Source: Clostridia bacterium
GTDB taxonomy: Bacteria; Bacillota; Clostridia; Oscillospirales; CAG-272
Assembly (NCBI GenBank): GCA_017472255.1
Contig: JAFUQU010000011.1
Location: forward strand, 124,001 to 188,000
Direction of reading: 5' to 3'
DNA length: 64,000 nucleotides
Both the position numbers and the translations under genes were made by a program. The notes below the pieces were generated by a model. The model searched no databases. It was given only the letters and a program-made list of their open reading frames with translations, and was not told the DNA's origin. Below, in pieces: positions 18,764-26,035 of the stretch; the stretch's first letter is position 1, and each line of letters starts with the position of its first letter.

Positions 18764-20026
18764 ATGAATCGTAACGATGAATTTTACAAGGCGCTGGGCG
18801 GTTTGATGTCCATCCCAAGCGTGGCGGTGGACGGTGATGCGGAACATCCCTTTGGTGTGGAGGTTTCCCGCGCCCTTGATTATATGCTGAATCTCTGTGC
18901 GTCCTATAGTTTTCGAACCGGGCGCGTCGGCAAAATGATGGGCTGGGCGGAGATCGGCGAGGGGGACGAGTTAATCGGCATACTGGCGCATCTTGACGTA
19001 GTGCCGGAAGGCTCGGGCTGGGAATATCCGGCGTTCGGGCTGACCCGTGCCGTTGTGGACGGCGAGGAACGGCTTTACGGACGGGGTATCTGCGACGACA
19101 AGGGACCGGCGATGATGGCGGTTTTTGCGATGAAGCGTCTGCTGGACTCCGGCGAGAAGCTGAATCGGCGGGTACGGATTTTGTTTGGCTGCACCGAGGA
19201 GCGGGGCGAATGGGTGGACATGGAGCTGTACAAAAAGACCTGCGAGCTGCCCACCTTTGGCTTTACGCCGGACGCATCCTTCCCGGCGGTTTACGGCGAA
19301 AAGGGCATTTTGATACTCAAGCTGACCATGCCGAAGCTGGCGGCGGGGGTGGACGACATTGCTGGCGGAACGGCGCACAACATGGTTCCGGACGCCTGCA
19401 CGGCGGTGCGGAACGGCGTGACCAGCCGTGCTTTGGGCAAATCTGCCCACGGCAGCACGCCGGACAAGGGTGAGAACGCCATTCTCAAGCTGATGCAGGA
19501 CATCGATTGTCCGCTGGCGTCCTTCATGCGGGAAAAGTTCGGCATGACCTGCGACGGAAGTTTGATTGGCTGCGCGATGTCGGACGAGCAGAGCGGCGCG
19601 CTGACGTTGAACGTGGGCGTCATCGGCGTTGCGGGGGACAATGTGGAGATCACGCTGGACATTCGCTATCCCGTGACAAAGAAGGCGGAGGATGTGACCG
19701 CGATCATTGCCGAATCCTGCGCGGCTTATGGCGTGAGCGTAGAGGTGGAAGGCGGTCAGGCGCCGGTTTACATGGACAAAAACGGTCCGATCATCCGTGC
19801 GCTGATGGAAGTTTATCGTGAGGAAACCGGCGACGGCACAGAGGCTTTCACTATGGGCGGCGGAACCTACGCGCGGGCGATGGACAACATTGTAGCGTTC
19901 GGACCCATGTTCCCGGGCAGCGCCGAGACCGAGCATCAGAAGAACGAGTACATGACGGTCGCTGACTGCGAAAAGGCGCGCCGCATTTACGAAAAAGCGC
20001 TGAAACGGCTCAATGAGCTGCCTTGA
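18764..20026 (+). CDS. M20 family dipeptidase (Sapep/PepV-like)
   Basis: 420 residues. Metal-binding motifs are ILAHLDVVPEG (His-x-Asp), GRGICDDKGPAMM (bridging Asp), GCTEERGEW (Glu-Glu) and TPDASFP. The lid domain contains HGSTPDKGENA, and GGGTYARAM precedes the final His ligand region (ETEHQKNEYM). Sapep/PepV enzymes hydrolyse dipeptides with two metal ions in the cytoplasm. Length is slightly short of the usual ~450-470. AAAGGATTAGAAAAA precedes the ATG. It is convergent with the ClC gene and shares its terminator. Confidence 0.9.
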   Translation: MNRNDEFYKALGGLMSIPSVAVDGDAEHPFGVEVSRALDYMLNLCASYSFRTGRVGKMMGWAEIGEGDELIGILAHLDVVPEGSGWEYPAFGLTRAVVDGEERLYGRGICDDKGPAMMAVFAMKRLLDSGEKLNRRVRILFGCTEERGEWVDMELYKKTCELPTFGFTPDASFPAVYGEKGILILKLTMPKLAAGVDDIAGGTAHNMVPDACTAVRNGVTSRALGKSAHGSTPDKGENAILKLMQDIDCPLASFMREKFGMTCDGSLIGCAMSDEQSGALTLNVGVIGVAGDNVEITLDIRYPVTKKAEDVTAIIAESCAAYGVSVEVEGGQAPVYMDKNGPIIRALMEVYREETGDGTEAFTMGGGTYARAMDNIVAFGPMFPGSAETEHQKNEYMTVADCEKARRIYEKALKRLNELP

Positions 20027-20040
20027 CAAGGTGAAAATAC

Positions 20041-20077
20041 AAAAACAGACCTGACGCGGTGCGTCAGGTCTGTTTTT
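20041..20077. terminator. bidirectional intrinsic terminator
   Basis: A 17-bp perfect stem (20041-20057 / 20061-20077) with a GGT loop, starting in AAAAA and ending in TTTTT. It separates the convergent M20 and ClC genes and even includes the first base of the ClC stop codon. Confidence 0.92.
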
Positions 20078-21663
20078 CATATTTCGGGTACATGATGGTT
20101 TTCGTCTGCCGGGTGCATATGGGCGGACAAATCTTCGCCCTGGGAACCGATCAGCGCCTCGAGTTCGCGGAGGGTCGCTTCCGGGTCGTAGGTTTTGTAA
20201 TGCAGATGCAGCTGATCGCCGGCGGCAATGCCGCCGGACAGCGGCTCCTGCTCCCGATGGACGGAAAGCACCGCGCAGGTGGGCGGCCAGAGGATGTTGT
20301 GGATTTCCCTGCCCACGGCAAAGGAACCTTCGCGGACGGTCAGGTGGATGCCGACGACCTGAGCTGTTTTTCCGGCGTGAGCGGCTTCGGCTTTGGATTC
20401 GACCACGGTGTCGGTGAAGGATGCGACGCCCAGCGCTTCGATGATCAGGAACGCCACGGTTACGCCCGTTGCGATGGGAAGCAGATTGGGCAGACCGCGG
20501 AAGGCTTCCAAGGCGAAGGCGATTGCCATGACCGGCGTTCGGGAAGCGGCGCTGAGGAAGGATACGATGCCGATGATAACGATGACGCTGTAATATTCCT
20601 GGGGCAGGATGCCGACGCCGATCATGATTTTAGCGCAGAGCGCGCCGATCAGTGCGCCGAAGGCAAGCGTCGGCACGAACAGACCGCCGGTGATATCCGA
20701 GTTGGTGGCGCAGAGCAGCAGCAGCGCGCGGATGACGAACAGGGGGATCATCCACTGCCACGCGACCCGGTTATGGAACAGCTCGCTGACCAGCTCATGA
20801 CCGGAACCGACAAAGGCTTCGCTGAAAAATCCGATGACTGCCACAATAATGAACACCAGCACAACCTTCACGGCAGCGGGAACGCGCTTCAGCGTGTGGC
20901 GCAGGAAGCGGCGGATGCGGCGGTAAGCATGGGTGAACAGGATGGCGCAGAATCCGGCGGCGGCGCCTGTCAGGACGGCAGCCCAGATCATACGGAGGGG
21001 AAGAATGGAATCGGTGGAAAAGCTGAACAGGGTATAGCTCGTATTGGTGACGGAGCAGAGAAAGCGGGTTACGATGGAGCTTGCCAGAACGGTGATGGAC
21101 GCGGCGGTGAAGATCATGGGAGTATAACGCCGGTGCGCCTCCTCACAGGCGAAGAGAATGCCGGTCAGGGGAGAGCCGGTAGCCGCCGCGAAGCCTGCGC
21201 AGGCGCCGCCGGTCATGATATAGCGATCCCATGCCGGATGCTTTCCGGCGAACGCCCGAACGACGCCCCGTCCCACGGAAGCGCCCATCTGTACGCTTGG
21301 ACCTTCGTTGCCCAGCGGTACGCCGCCCAGATAGGTCAGCATGGCCGACAGAAAGATGGAGACGATACTCCGCAGCCAGCGAAAGGGCATCAGTCCGCGA
21401 AGAATCGCGATGGCCGCCGGAATTCCGCCGCCCCGGCAGTCCGGCTGTGTGCGCAGAACGATGGCGGAGATCAATCCCAGAAGGGCAGCTCCCGCGATAA
21501 GCATCGGCAGCATGGACGGGGTTTCACGGACGGTGTCGTAGATGCCGGCGGACAGTTCAATTACGAAAGATGCGGCGGCTTTGAACAGAAAAATCAGGCA
21601 CCCGGTCAGGGCACCGGTGATGCAGGAAAGGGCGAGAAAGGGAAGAATGGATTTGAATTTCAT
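20077..21663 (-). CDS. ClC family chloride channel/transporter with RCK_C domain
   Basis: 528 residues. About ten membrane segments carry the ClC selectivity motifs: GGGIPAA, GNEGPSVQMGA (the Glu is the gating/proton glutamate), GFAAATGSPLTGILFACEE and GGLFVPTLAFGALIG. The C-terminal ~75 residues (AQVVGIHLTVREGSFAVGREI ... AAGDQLHLHYK) form a TrkA-C/RCK_C domain, often a ligand-sensing module. The protein moves Cl- (or F-/NO3-) across the membrane; the gating Glu is compatible with a Cl-/H+ exchanger. The central Ser of the usual GSGIP is Gly here. It is monocistronic; the Shine-Dalgarno is weak. Confidence 0.92.
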   Translation of the reverse strand: MKFKSILPFLALSCITGALTGCLIFLFKAAASFVIELSAGIYDTVRETPSMLPMLIAGAALLGLISAIVLRTQPDCRGGGIPAAIAILRGLMPFRWLRSIVSIFLSAMLTYLGGVPLGNEGPSVQMGASVGRGVVRAFAGKHPAWDRYIMTGGACAGFAAATGSPLTGILFACEEAHRRYTPMIFTAASITVLASSIVTRFLCSVTNTSYTLFSFSTDSILPLRMIWAAVLTGAAAGFCAILFTHAYRRIRRFLRHTLKRVPAAVKVVLVFIIVAVIGFFSEAFVGSGHELVSELFHNRVAWQWMIPLFVIRALLLLCATNSDITGGLFVPTLAFGALIGALCAKIMIGVGILPQEYYSVIVIIGIVSFLSAASRTPVMAIAFALEAFRGLPNLLPIATGVTVAFLIIEALGVASFTDTVVESKAEAAHAGKTAQVVGIHLTVREGSFAVGREIHNILWPPTCAVLSVHREQEPLSGGIAAGDQLHLHYKTYDPEATLRELEALIGSQGEDLSAHMHPADENHHVPEI

Positions 21664-21781
21664 GGCAATATACCGAATTTAGAAAAATAATGCGTGCAAA
21701 AAAACACAAACACTATTATACCATAAAATTCATTAAAATGCAAGAGTTTTTTTTGATTTTTCCCGCTTTTGCGGGAGAATG

Positions 21782-21818
21782 AAAAACCGGGATGCCGCTG
21801 TGCGGCATCCCGGAAAAT
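21782..21818 (-). terminator. terminator after the flavodiiron gene
   Basis: CCGGGATGCCGC (21787-21798), TGT loop, GCGGCATCCCGG (21802-21813). On the minus strand the stem is followed by TTTTTCATTC. Confidence 0.85.
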
Positions 21819-21819
21819 T

Positions 21820-23664
21820 TTATTTGAGCTTTTCGAAGTCGGCGGCGCCGTGCTTGCACAACGGGCAGACGAAATCGGCGGGAAGCTCCGCGCCCTCGTA
21901 GACATAGCCGCAGATCTTGCAGACATAGCCTTCCTTGTGCTCCTCGGGGGGCTGGGGCTTGGGCTTGATGTGGTCGAAGTAGTAAGCGTAGGTCACGGAC
22001 GGCTCGTCGGACAGCACGCGGGCGTCGGTCACTTCGGCGACGAAGATGGTGTGCGTGCCATAGTCGTGGGTGGCGATGACCTTGGCGGAAAGGACAGCGT
22101 TGGTGTGCTCGGTCAGGTAGTACAGACCATTGGCGCTGCGGGTGATATCGCCGCGTCCGGCGAACTTGCTGCCGTCCCGGCCGCTGACGAAGCCGAAGTC
22201 CTGAATGAGCTTGAAGGGCGTGCTTTCGGTCAGCACCGATACGTTGAAAACGCCGGTCTTCTGGATGATTTCGTTGGTGAGGTTGGCCTTGTTTACCGAG
22301 ACGGTGATCCGTTTGGGGTTGTCGGTCAGCAGCTGGGCGGTGTTGATGATGCAGCCGTTGTCCCGGTCGCCGTCCTTTGCGCTGAGCACGAACAGACCGT
22401 AGGACAGCTTGAAGAACGCGGCAGGCTCCAGCGCGGCGCTGGTGTTGTCCACCGAGAAGTCGGGCTTTACAAAGGTTGCGGCGATGGCGTCAACCAGCGC
22501 GTCCAAATCGTTCTCCTGCTCGGGCTTGAGGGAGGACTTCAGCGACAGCACGTCGCCCACGAAGGTCATATCCTTGCAGCCGGCGAGAATGTCGTGCATC
22601 AGATGTCCGGCGGTAGCGGCCCAGGAACCGTTCTCGATGAGCGCCACGGTGCGCTTGCGGATGCCGTGTGCGGCAAGGTCACGCAGAAGCTCGTCCATCG
22701 TGATAAAGATGCCCGCGTTGTAGGTGGTCGAAGCAAAGAGCAGATGGCTGTACTGGAAGGCAGCCGCCACAATCTGGGACGAGGGGGTCACGGAGGTATC
22801 GAACATCACGGTTTTGATGCCCCGCTCGCGCAGACGGGAGGAAACGATTTCGGCGGTCAGTGCGGTATTGCCGTAAACCGAAGCGTAGGCGATCATTACG
22901 CCCTCCTCCTCGGGGGTGTAAGTGGACCATTTCACATACTTGTCGATGTAGTCGCTGATGCCTGCGCGCCATACGAAGCCGTGCAGCGGGCAGATCATGC
23001 GGATTTCCAGCGGCGCTGCCTTTTTGAGAAGCGCCTGAACCTGCATACCGTACTTGCCCACGATGTTGCAGTAGTAGCGGCGGGCTTCGTCCAGATAATC
23101 GCGCATGAAGTTCACCTCATCGGCGAAGATTGCGCCGTTCAGCGCGCCGAAGGTGCCGAAAGCGTCCGCCGAGAAGAGAATCTTTTCATTCAGATCGTAA
23201 GTCACCATAACCTCGGGCCAGTGTACCATGGGCGCCATGACGAAAGTCAGCTTGTGATGACCGGTCTCCAGCGTGTCGCCCTCCTTGACCACCCACAGGC
23301 GGTCGGGGTTCGGCTCGGAGAAGAACTGGGTGATCATTTTCACGGTTTTTTCGTTGCAGACCAGCGTGGCGTTGGGATAACGGCGCATCGCATCGGCGAG
23401 GGTGGCGGAATGGTCAGGCTCCATGTGCTGGACGATGATATAATCGAGGGAACGTCCGCCCAGCGCGTATTCGAGATTTTCGAAGAAAACGCTGCCGACG
23501 GCCTTGTCCACGGTATCGAGCAGGACGGTGGTTTCGTCGTTGATCGGGTAGGAGTTATAGGAAACGCCGTTGGGAACGGAGTAAACGCCTTCGAACATGG
23601 CGAGCCGGCGGTCGTTGGCGCCGACCCAGGTGATATCGGATGTAACTTTCTTTATGCAGTGCAT
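21820..23664 (-). CDS. flavodiiron protein with flavin-reductase and rubredoxin domains
   Basis: 614 residues. Domain order: metallo-beta-lactamase diiron core (~30-250, QHMEPDHSATL, VHWPEVMVTY, SADAFG, CPLHGFVWR); flavodoxin (~255-400, AYASVYGNTALTAE); flavin-reductase-like domain (~415-555); C-terminal rubredoxin (CKICGYVYEG ... CPLCKHG). Such proteins reduce O2 to water or NO to N2O, protecting anaerobes. The fused modules should pass electrons from reduced flavin via the iron centre to FMN and the diiron site. It starts 15 nt downstream of the Crp/Fnr gene, so the regulator and the enzyme form one operon, consistent with O2/NO control. Confidence 0.94.
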   Translation of the reverse strand: MHCIKKVTSDITWVGANDRRLAMFEGVYSVPNGVSYNSYPINDETTVLLDTVDKAVGSVFFENLEYALGGRSLDYIIVQHMEPDHSATLADAMRRYPNATLVCNEKTVKMITQFFSEPNPDRLWVVKEGDTLETGHHKLTFVMAPMVHWPEVMVTYDLNEKILFSADAFGTFGALNGAIFADEVNFMRDYLDEARRYYCNIVGKYGMQVQALLKKAAPLEIRMICPLHGFVWRAGISDYIDKYVKWSTYTPEEEGVMIAYASVYGNTALTAEIVSSRLRERGIKTVMFDTSVTPSSQIVAAAFQYSHLLFASTTYNAGIFITMDELLRDLAAHGIRKRTVALIENGSWAATAGHLMHDILAGCKDMTFVGDVLSLKSSLKPEQENDLDALVDAIAATFVKPDFSVDNTSAALEPAAFFKLSYGLFVLSAKDGDRDNGCIINTAQLLTDNPKRITVSVNKANLTNEIIQKTGVFNVSVLTESTPFKLIQDFGFVSGRDGSKFAGRGDITRSANGLYYLTEHTNAVLSAKVIATHDYGTHTIFVAEVTDARVLSDEPSVTYAYYFDHIKPKPQPPEEHKEGYVCKICGYVYEGAELPADFVCPLCKHGAADFEKLK

Positions 23665-23679
23665 GGTGGTGATCCTTTC

Positions 23680-24327
23680 TTATTTATGGTAGATTGTAAA
23701 GTGACTGCGTTCGTAATCGATCAGTCCTTCCGCCTTCATGCGGGACAGCTCGGCGCTCATGGCGGAGCGGTCTACCGACAGATAATCTGCCAGCTGCTGG
23801 CGGTCGAGGGGGATAACGATGTGATCGGAGCATTGCCGGACGGCTTCGGCGGTGAGGTAGGAGAGCAGCTTTTCCCGGGTGGAGCGTTTGCTCAGATGCC
23901 GCAGCCGCTCGCTGTTTTTCACGGAGTCGGCGGCGACCTCCCGAACCAGATTTCGCGTCATGCGAAGGTGGCAGGAGCAGACCGAGGAGCAAGGCTCAAG
24001 GATGCGGGACGAGTCGATGCAGAGCAACGAGCAGCCGTCGGGCGTCCGGGCGGTGCAGGTCAGGCGGGTGGGAAGCAGAGCGTTGGCGGGAATCGCCAGC
24101 TGTCCGGGATGAATGGTCTCGGAGCTGCCATCGCCGTGGGTGATCTCCAGACTGCCGGTCAGCAGGATGGGGATGGTGGTCAGCAGATCGCCTGCGCGCA
24201 GGACAATGCTTCCCGGCGGATACTGCCACGGCTCGGTGGCCGAGCAGGTGAGAATCTTTTCGATTTCCTCCTTCGTCAATCCTGCGAAGAGGGGCGAGCT
24301 CATGAGAATAGTTATGGTTTGTTCCAT
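23680..24327 (-). CDS. Crp/Fnr family transcriptional regulator
   Basis: 215 residues: an N-terminal cyclic-nucleotide-binding fold (~1-115), a dimer helix and a C-terminal winged helix (REKLLSYLTAEAV ... PLDRQQLADYLSVDRSAMSAELSRMKAEGLI). The sensory domain lacks a cAMP signature. A cysteine cluster PCSSVCSCH (~residues 112-120) just before the dimer helix could bind an iron-sulphur or heme group, with further Cys at ~28, ~90, ~98 and ~102. An AAAGGAGCC site supports the start. It is first in an operon with the flavodiiron gene, which suggests an O2, NO or redox sensor; the actual signal is inferred from context. Confidence 0.87.
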   Translation of the reverse strand: MEQTITILMSSPLFAGLTKEEIEKILTCSATEPWQYPPGSIVLRAGDLLTTIPILLTGSLEITHGDGSSETIHPGQLAIPANALLPTRLTCTARTPDGCSLLCIDSSRILEPCSSVCSCHLRMTRNLVREVAADSVKNSERLRHLSKRSTREKLLSYLTAEAVRQCSDHIVIPLDRQQLADYLSVDRSAMSAELSRMKAEGLIDYERSHFTIYHK

Positions 24328-24340
24328 GTTGGCTCCTTTT

Positions 24341-24354
24341 GTTGTATATCCAAC
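24341..24354. promoter_or_regulatory. candidate Crp/Fnr operator in the leader
   Basis: GTTGTATATCCAAC pairs 12 of 14 positions as a palindrome. It lies just downstream of the predicted transcription start of the Crp/Fnr-flavodiiron operon, adjoining its ribosome site. A wider GTTGG...CCAAC pair overlaps it (24328-24354). The TTG-N6-CAA form is reminiscent of Fnr-type boxes; autoregulation is inferred. Confidence 0.45.
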
Positions 24355-24369
24355 GTCTTTGTTGTGATT

Positions 24370-24398
24370 ATTATATCATACATGGAACCGCTTGTCAA
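24370..24398 (-). promoter_or_regulatory. consensus promoter of the Crp/Fnr-flavodiiron operon
   Basis: Minus strand -35 TTGACA (24393-24398), 17-nt spacer, -10 TATAAT (24370-24375). Confidence 0.88.
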
Positions 24399-24475
24399 TA
24401 GGTTTTGCGAAAAAATTTGAAATATTCTCTGACAGATATATTCATGAATAATATGTTAAGAATCCCAGCTCCGAC

Positions 24476-24503
24476 TTGATTTTATGGAAAAATCGGGTAT
24501 AAT
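24476..24503 (+). promoter_or_regulatory. promoter of the M29 aminopeptidase
   Basis: -35 TTGATT (24476-24481), 16-nt spacer, -10 TATAAT (24498-24503). The leader to the gene is long (about 130 nt). With the Crp/Fnr promoter and a possible leader ORF, this explains most of the ~310-base gap between the two genes. Confidence 0.65.
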
Positions 24504-24533
24504 AAATAGGTAGAAATTTTACGCGCAAGGAGA

Positions 24534-24629
24534 ATGAACATAATACATACATTGACCGTCGAGCATCGCAGCTCATGCGGCATTCGTCCGCTGAAACTGG
24601 ACGTGCCCTCACATCATAAAGAATCATAA
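24534..24629 (+). CDS. possible 31-codon leader ORF before the aminopeptidase
   Basis: An ATG at 24534 opens a frame of 31 codons (MNIIHTLTVEHRSS...). Its TAA at 24627 directly abuts the AAAGGAG of the aminopeptidase gene. AAGGAG lies only 2 nt before the ATG, which is too close for efficient initiation. The position is suggestive of a regulatory leader peptide, but nothing confirms translation and no amino-acid run points to attenuation. Confidence 0.22.
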   Translation: MNIIHTLTVEHRSSCGIRPLKLDVPSHHKES

Positions 24630-24640
24630 AGGAGATTAAA

Positions 24641-25882
24641 ATGACAACCGCGAGCTTCAATCAAAAATTAAAGGAATACGCCCGCCTTACCGCATCCATG
24701 GGCGTGAACGTGAAGGAGGGGCAGTATGTGCTGCTCCGCTGCGCCGTGGAAGCGGTGGAGTTCGGACGGATGGTGCAGGAGGAGTGCTTCAAGCTGGGCG
24801 CGAAGGACGTGATCTTCGTTCTGGAGGATCAGCGCGCCGCCCGAATCCGTCTGGATTACGCCTCGCTGGAGCAGTTTGAGAACATCCCCGAATGGCGCGC
24901 CGAACAGCGTAATTTCTACGCCCGGGAGGGCTGCGTCTGCATCAACATCATCGCCGAGGACCCGGAGATTTTCGCCGGCGCGCCCAGCGATAAAATGACT
25001 GCCAACACATTGGCGGCGGACAGAGCGTTCAAGGAATTTTACGACATCATGCTCAGCGGCGGAATGCGCTGGACGATCGTCGCTTACCCCTGCGAGGCGT
25101 GGGCGAAGAAGGTTTTCCCGGAGCTAACCGCGAAAAAGGCGATTGAAAAGCTGTGGGACGCCATCTTCAAGACGGTGCGCATCACAAAGGGCGATCCGGC
25201 GAAGAAGTGGCGGCGGCATGACCGCGTGCTCAAGCGTCGGGCGAAGGTGCTGAACGGCTATGCCTTCAAGGCGCTTCACTACCGCAATTCGCTGGGTACC
25301 GACCTGACCATCGGACTGGCGGAGAACCATATCTGGATGGGCGGTTCGGACAAGTCGAAGGACGGGGTGCGCTATTTTGCCAATATGCCCACCGAGGAAA
25401 TTTTCACTATGCCCGACTGCCGGTATGCCAGCGGACGGGTTTATTCGGCGCTGCCGCTGTCCTATCAGGGCGAGCTGATCGACAAATTCTGGCTGGAATT
25501 CAAGGACGGTCGGGTGGAAGACTGCGGCGCCGAGGTGGGCGAGCACGCCCTCCGCCGCCTGTTGGACACCGACGAAGGCTCCCGTCATCTTGGCGAGGCG
25601 GCGTTAATTCCCTACGATTCGCCGATTTCCAATCTGGGCATTCTGTTCTACAACACCTTGTTCGACGAGAACGCCTCCTGCCATCTGGCGCTTGGCTCCT
25701 GCTATCCCGACACGGTGAAGGGCGGCGTAAAGCTGACCGAGGACGAGCTTTTGGAGCGGGGTGGCAACAAGAGCGCCAACCATGTGGACTTCATGATCGG
25801 CACCGCCGACATGGAGATTACCGGCATCACCGCCGACGGCAGCGAAGTGCCCGTCTTCCGGGACGGCGGGTTTGTCTTCTGA
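24641..25882 (+). CDS. M29 family aminopeptidase (AmpS/PepS/T-like)
   Basis: 413 residues, the normal length. The N-domain starts with LKEYARLTASMGVNVKEGQYVLLRC. The metal site elements are visible as GLAENHIWMGG, FANMPTEEIFTMPD (two Glu), the SRHLGEAALIP segment, HLALGSCYPD and NHVDFMIG (His, Asp). These enzymes remove N-terminal amino acids with a pair of metal ions (Co/Zn) in the cytoplasm. AAAGGAGATTAAA precedes the ATG. It appears monocistronic, about 150 nt before the GH36 gene. Confidence 0.93.
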   Translation: MTTASFNQKLKEYARLTASMGVNVKEGQYVLLRCAVEAVEFGRMVQEECFKLGAKDVIFVLEDQRAARIRLDYASLEQFENIPEWRAEQRNFYAREGCVCINIIAEDPEIFAGAPSDKMTANTLAADRAFKEFYDIMLSGGMRWTIVAYPCEAWAKKVFPELTAKKAIEKLWDAIFKTVRITKGDPAKKWRRHDRVLKRRAKVLNGYAFKALHYRNSLGTDLTIGLAENHIWMGGSDKSKDGVRYFANMPTEEIFTMPDCRYASGRVYSALPLSYQGELIDKFWLEFKDGRVEDCGAEVGEHALRRLLDTDEGSRHLGEAALIPYDSPISNLGILFYNTLFDENASCHLALGSCYPDTVKGGVKLTEDELLERGGNKSANHVDFMIGTADMEITGITADGSEVPVFRDGGFVF

Positions 25883-25927
25883 TGGGTAAAATGTTTACAA
25901 AATCGTAACATATGCCGCCACAGGATG

Positions 25928-25972
25928 TGATATAATGTGGACAATAACACTGTGAAGACGCAGTGTTATTGT
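25928..25972 (+). promoter_or_regulatory. extended -10 promoter and 5' hairpin of the GH36 gene
   Basis: TGATATAAT (25928-25936) is an extended -10 element with no good -35. Immediately downstream, ACAATAACACTG (25941-25952) and CAGTGTTATTGT (25961-25972) form a perfect 12-bp stem. This would be the very 5' end of the mRNA or an operator. Confidence 0.55.
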
Positions 25973-25983
25973 TTGCACATTGC

Positions 25984-25995
25984 GAAAACGTTTTC
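25984..25995. promoter_or_regulatory. LacI/CcpA-type operator (cre-like) before GH36
   Basis: GAAAACGTTTTC is a perfect 12-bp palindrome centred on CG, within GCGAAAACGTTTTCTC, as in LacI-family and cre sites. It is downstream of the predicted start of transcription, a roadblock position. No LacI-family gene is in the window, so the binding regulator would be global (CcpA) or distant. Confidence 0.6.
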
Positions 25996-26035
25996 TCAAT
26001 CTACAGGAACGATGAAATTGTAAGGAGACTTACCA

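Noticed and set aside
21769..24420. An 883-codon open frame on the plus strand
   Set aside because: It is entirely antisense to the flavodiiron and Crp/Fnr genes, has no recognisable domain, and its His/Gly/Val-rich composition is the usual product of reading GC-rich genes backwards.
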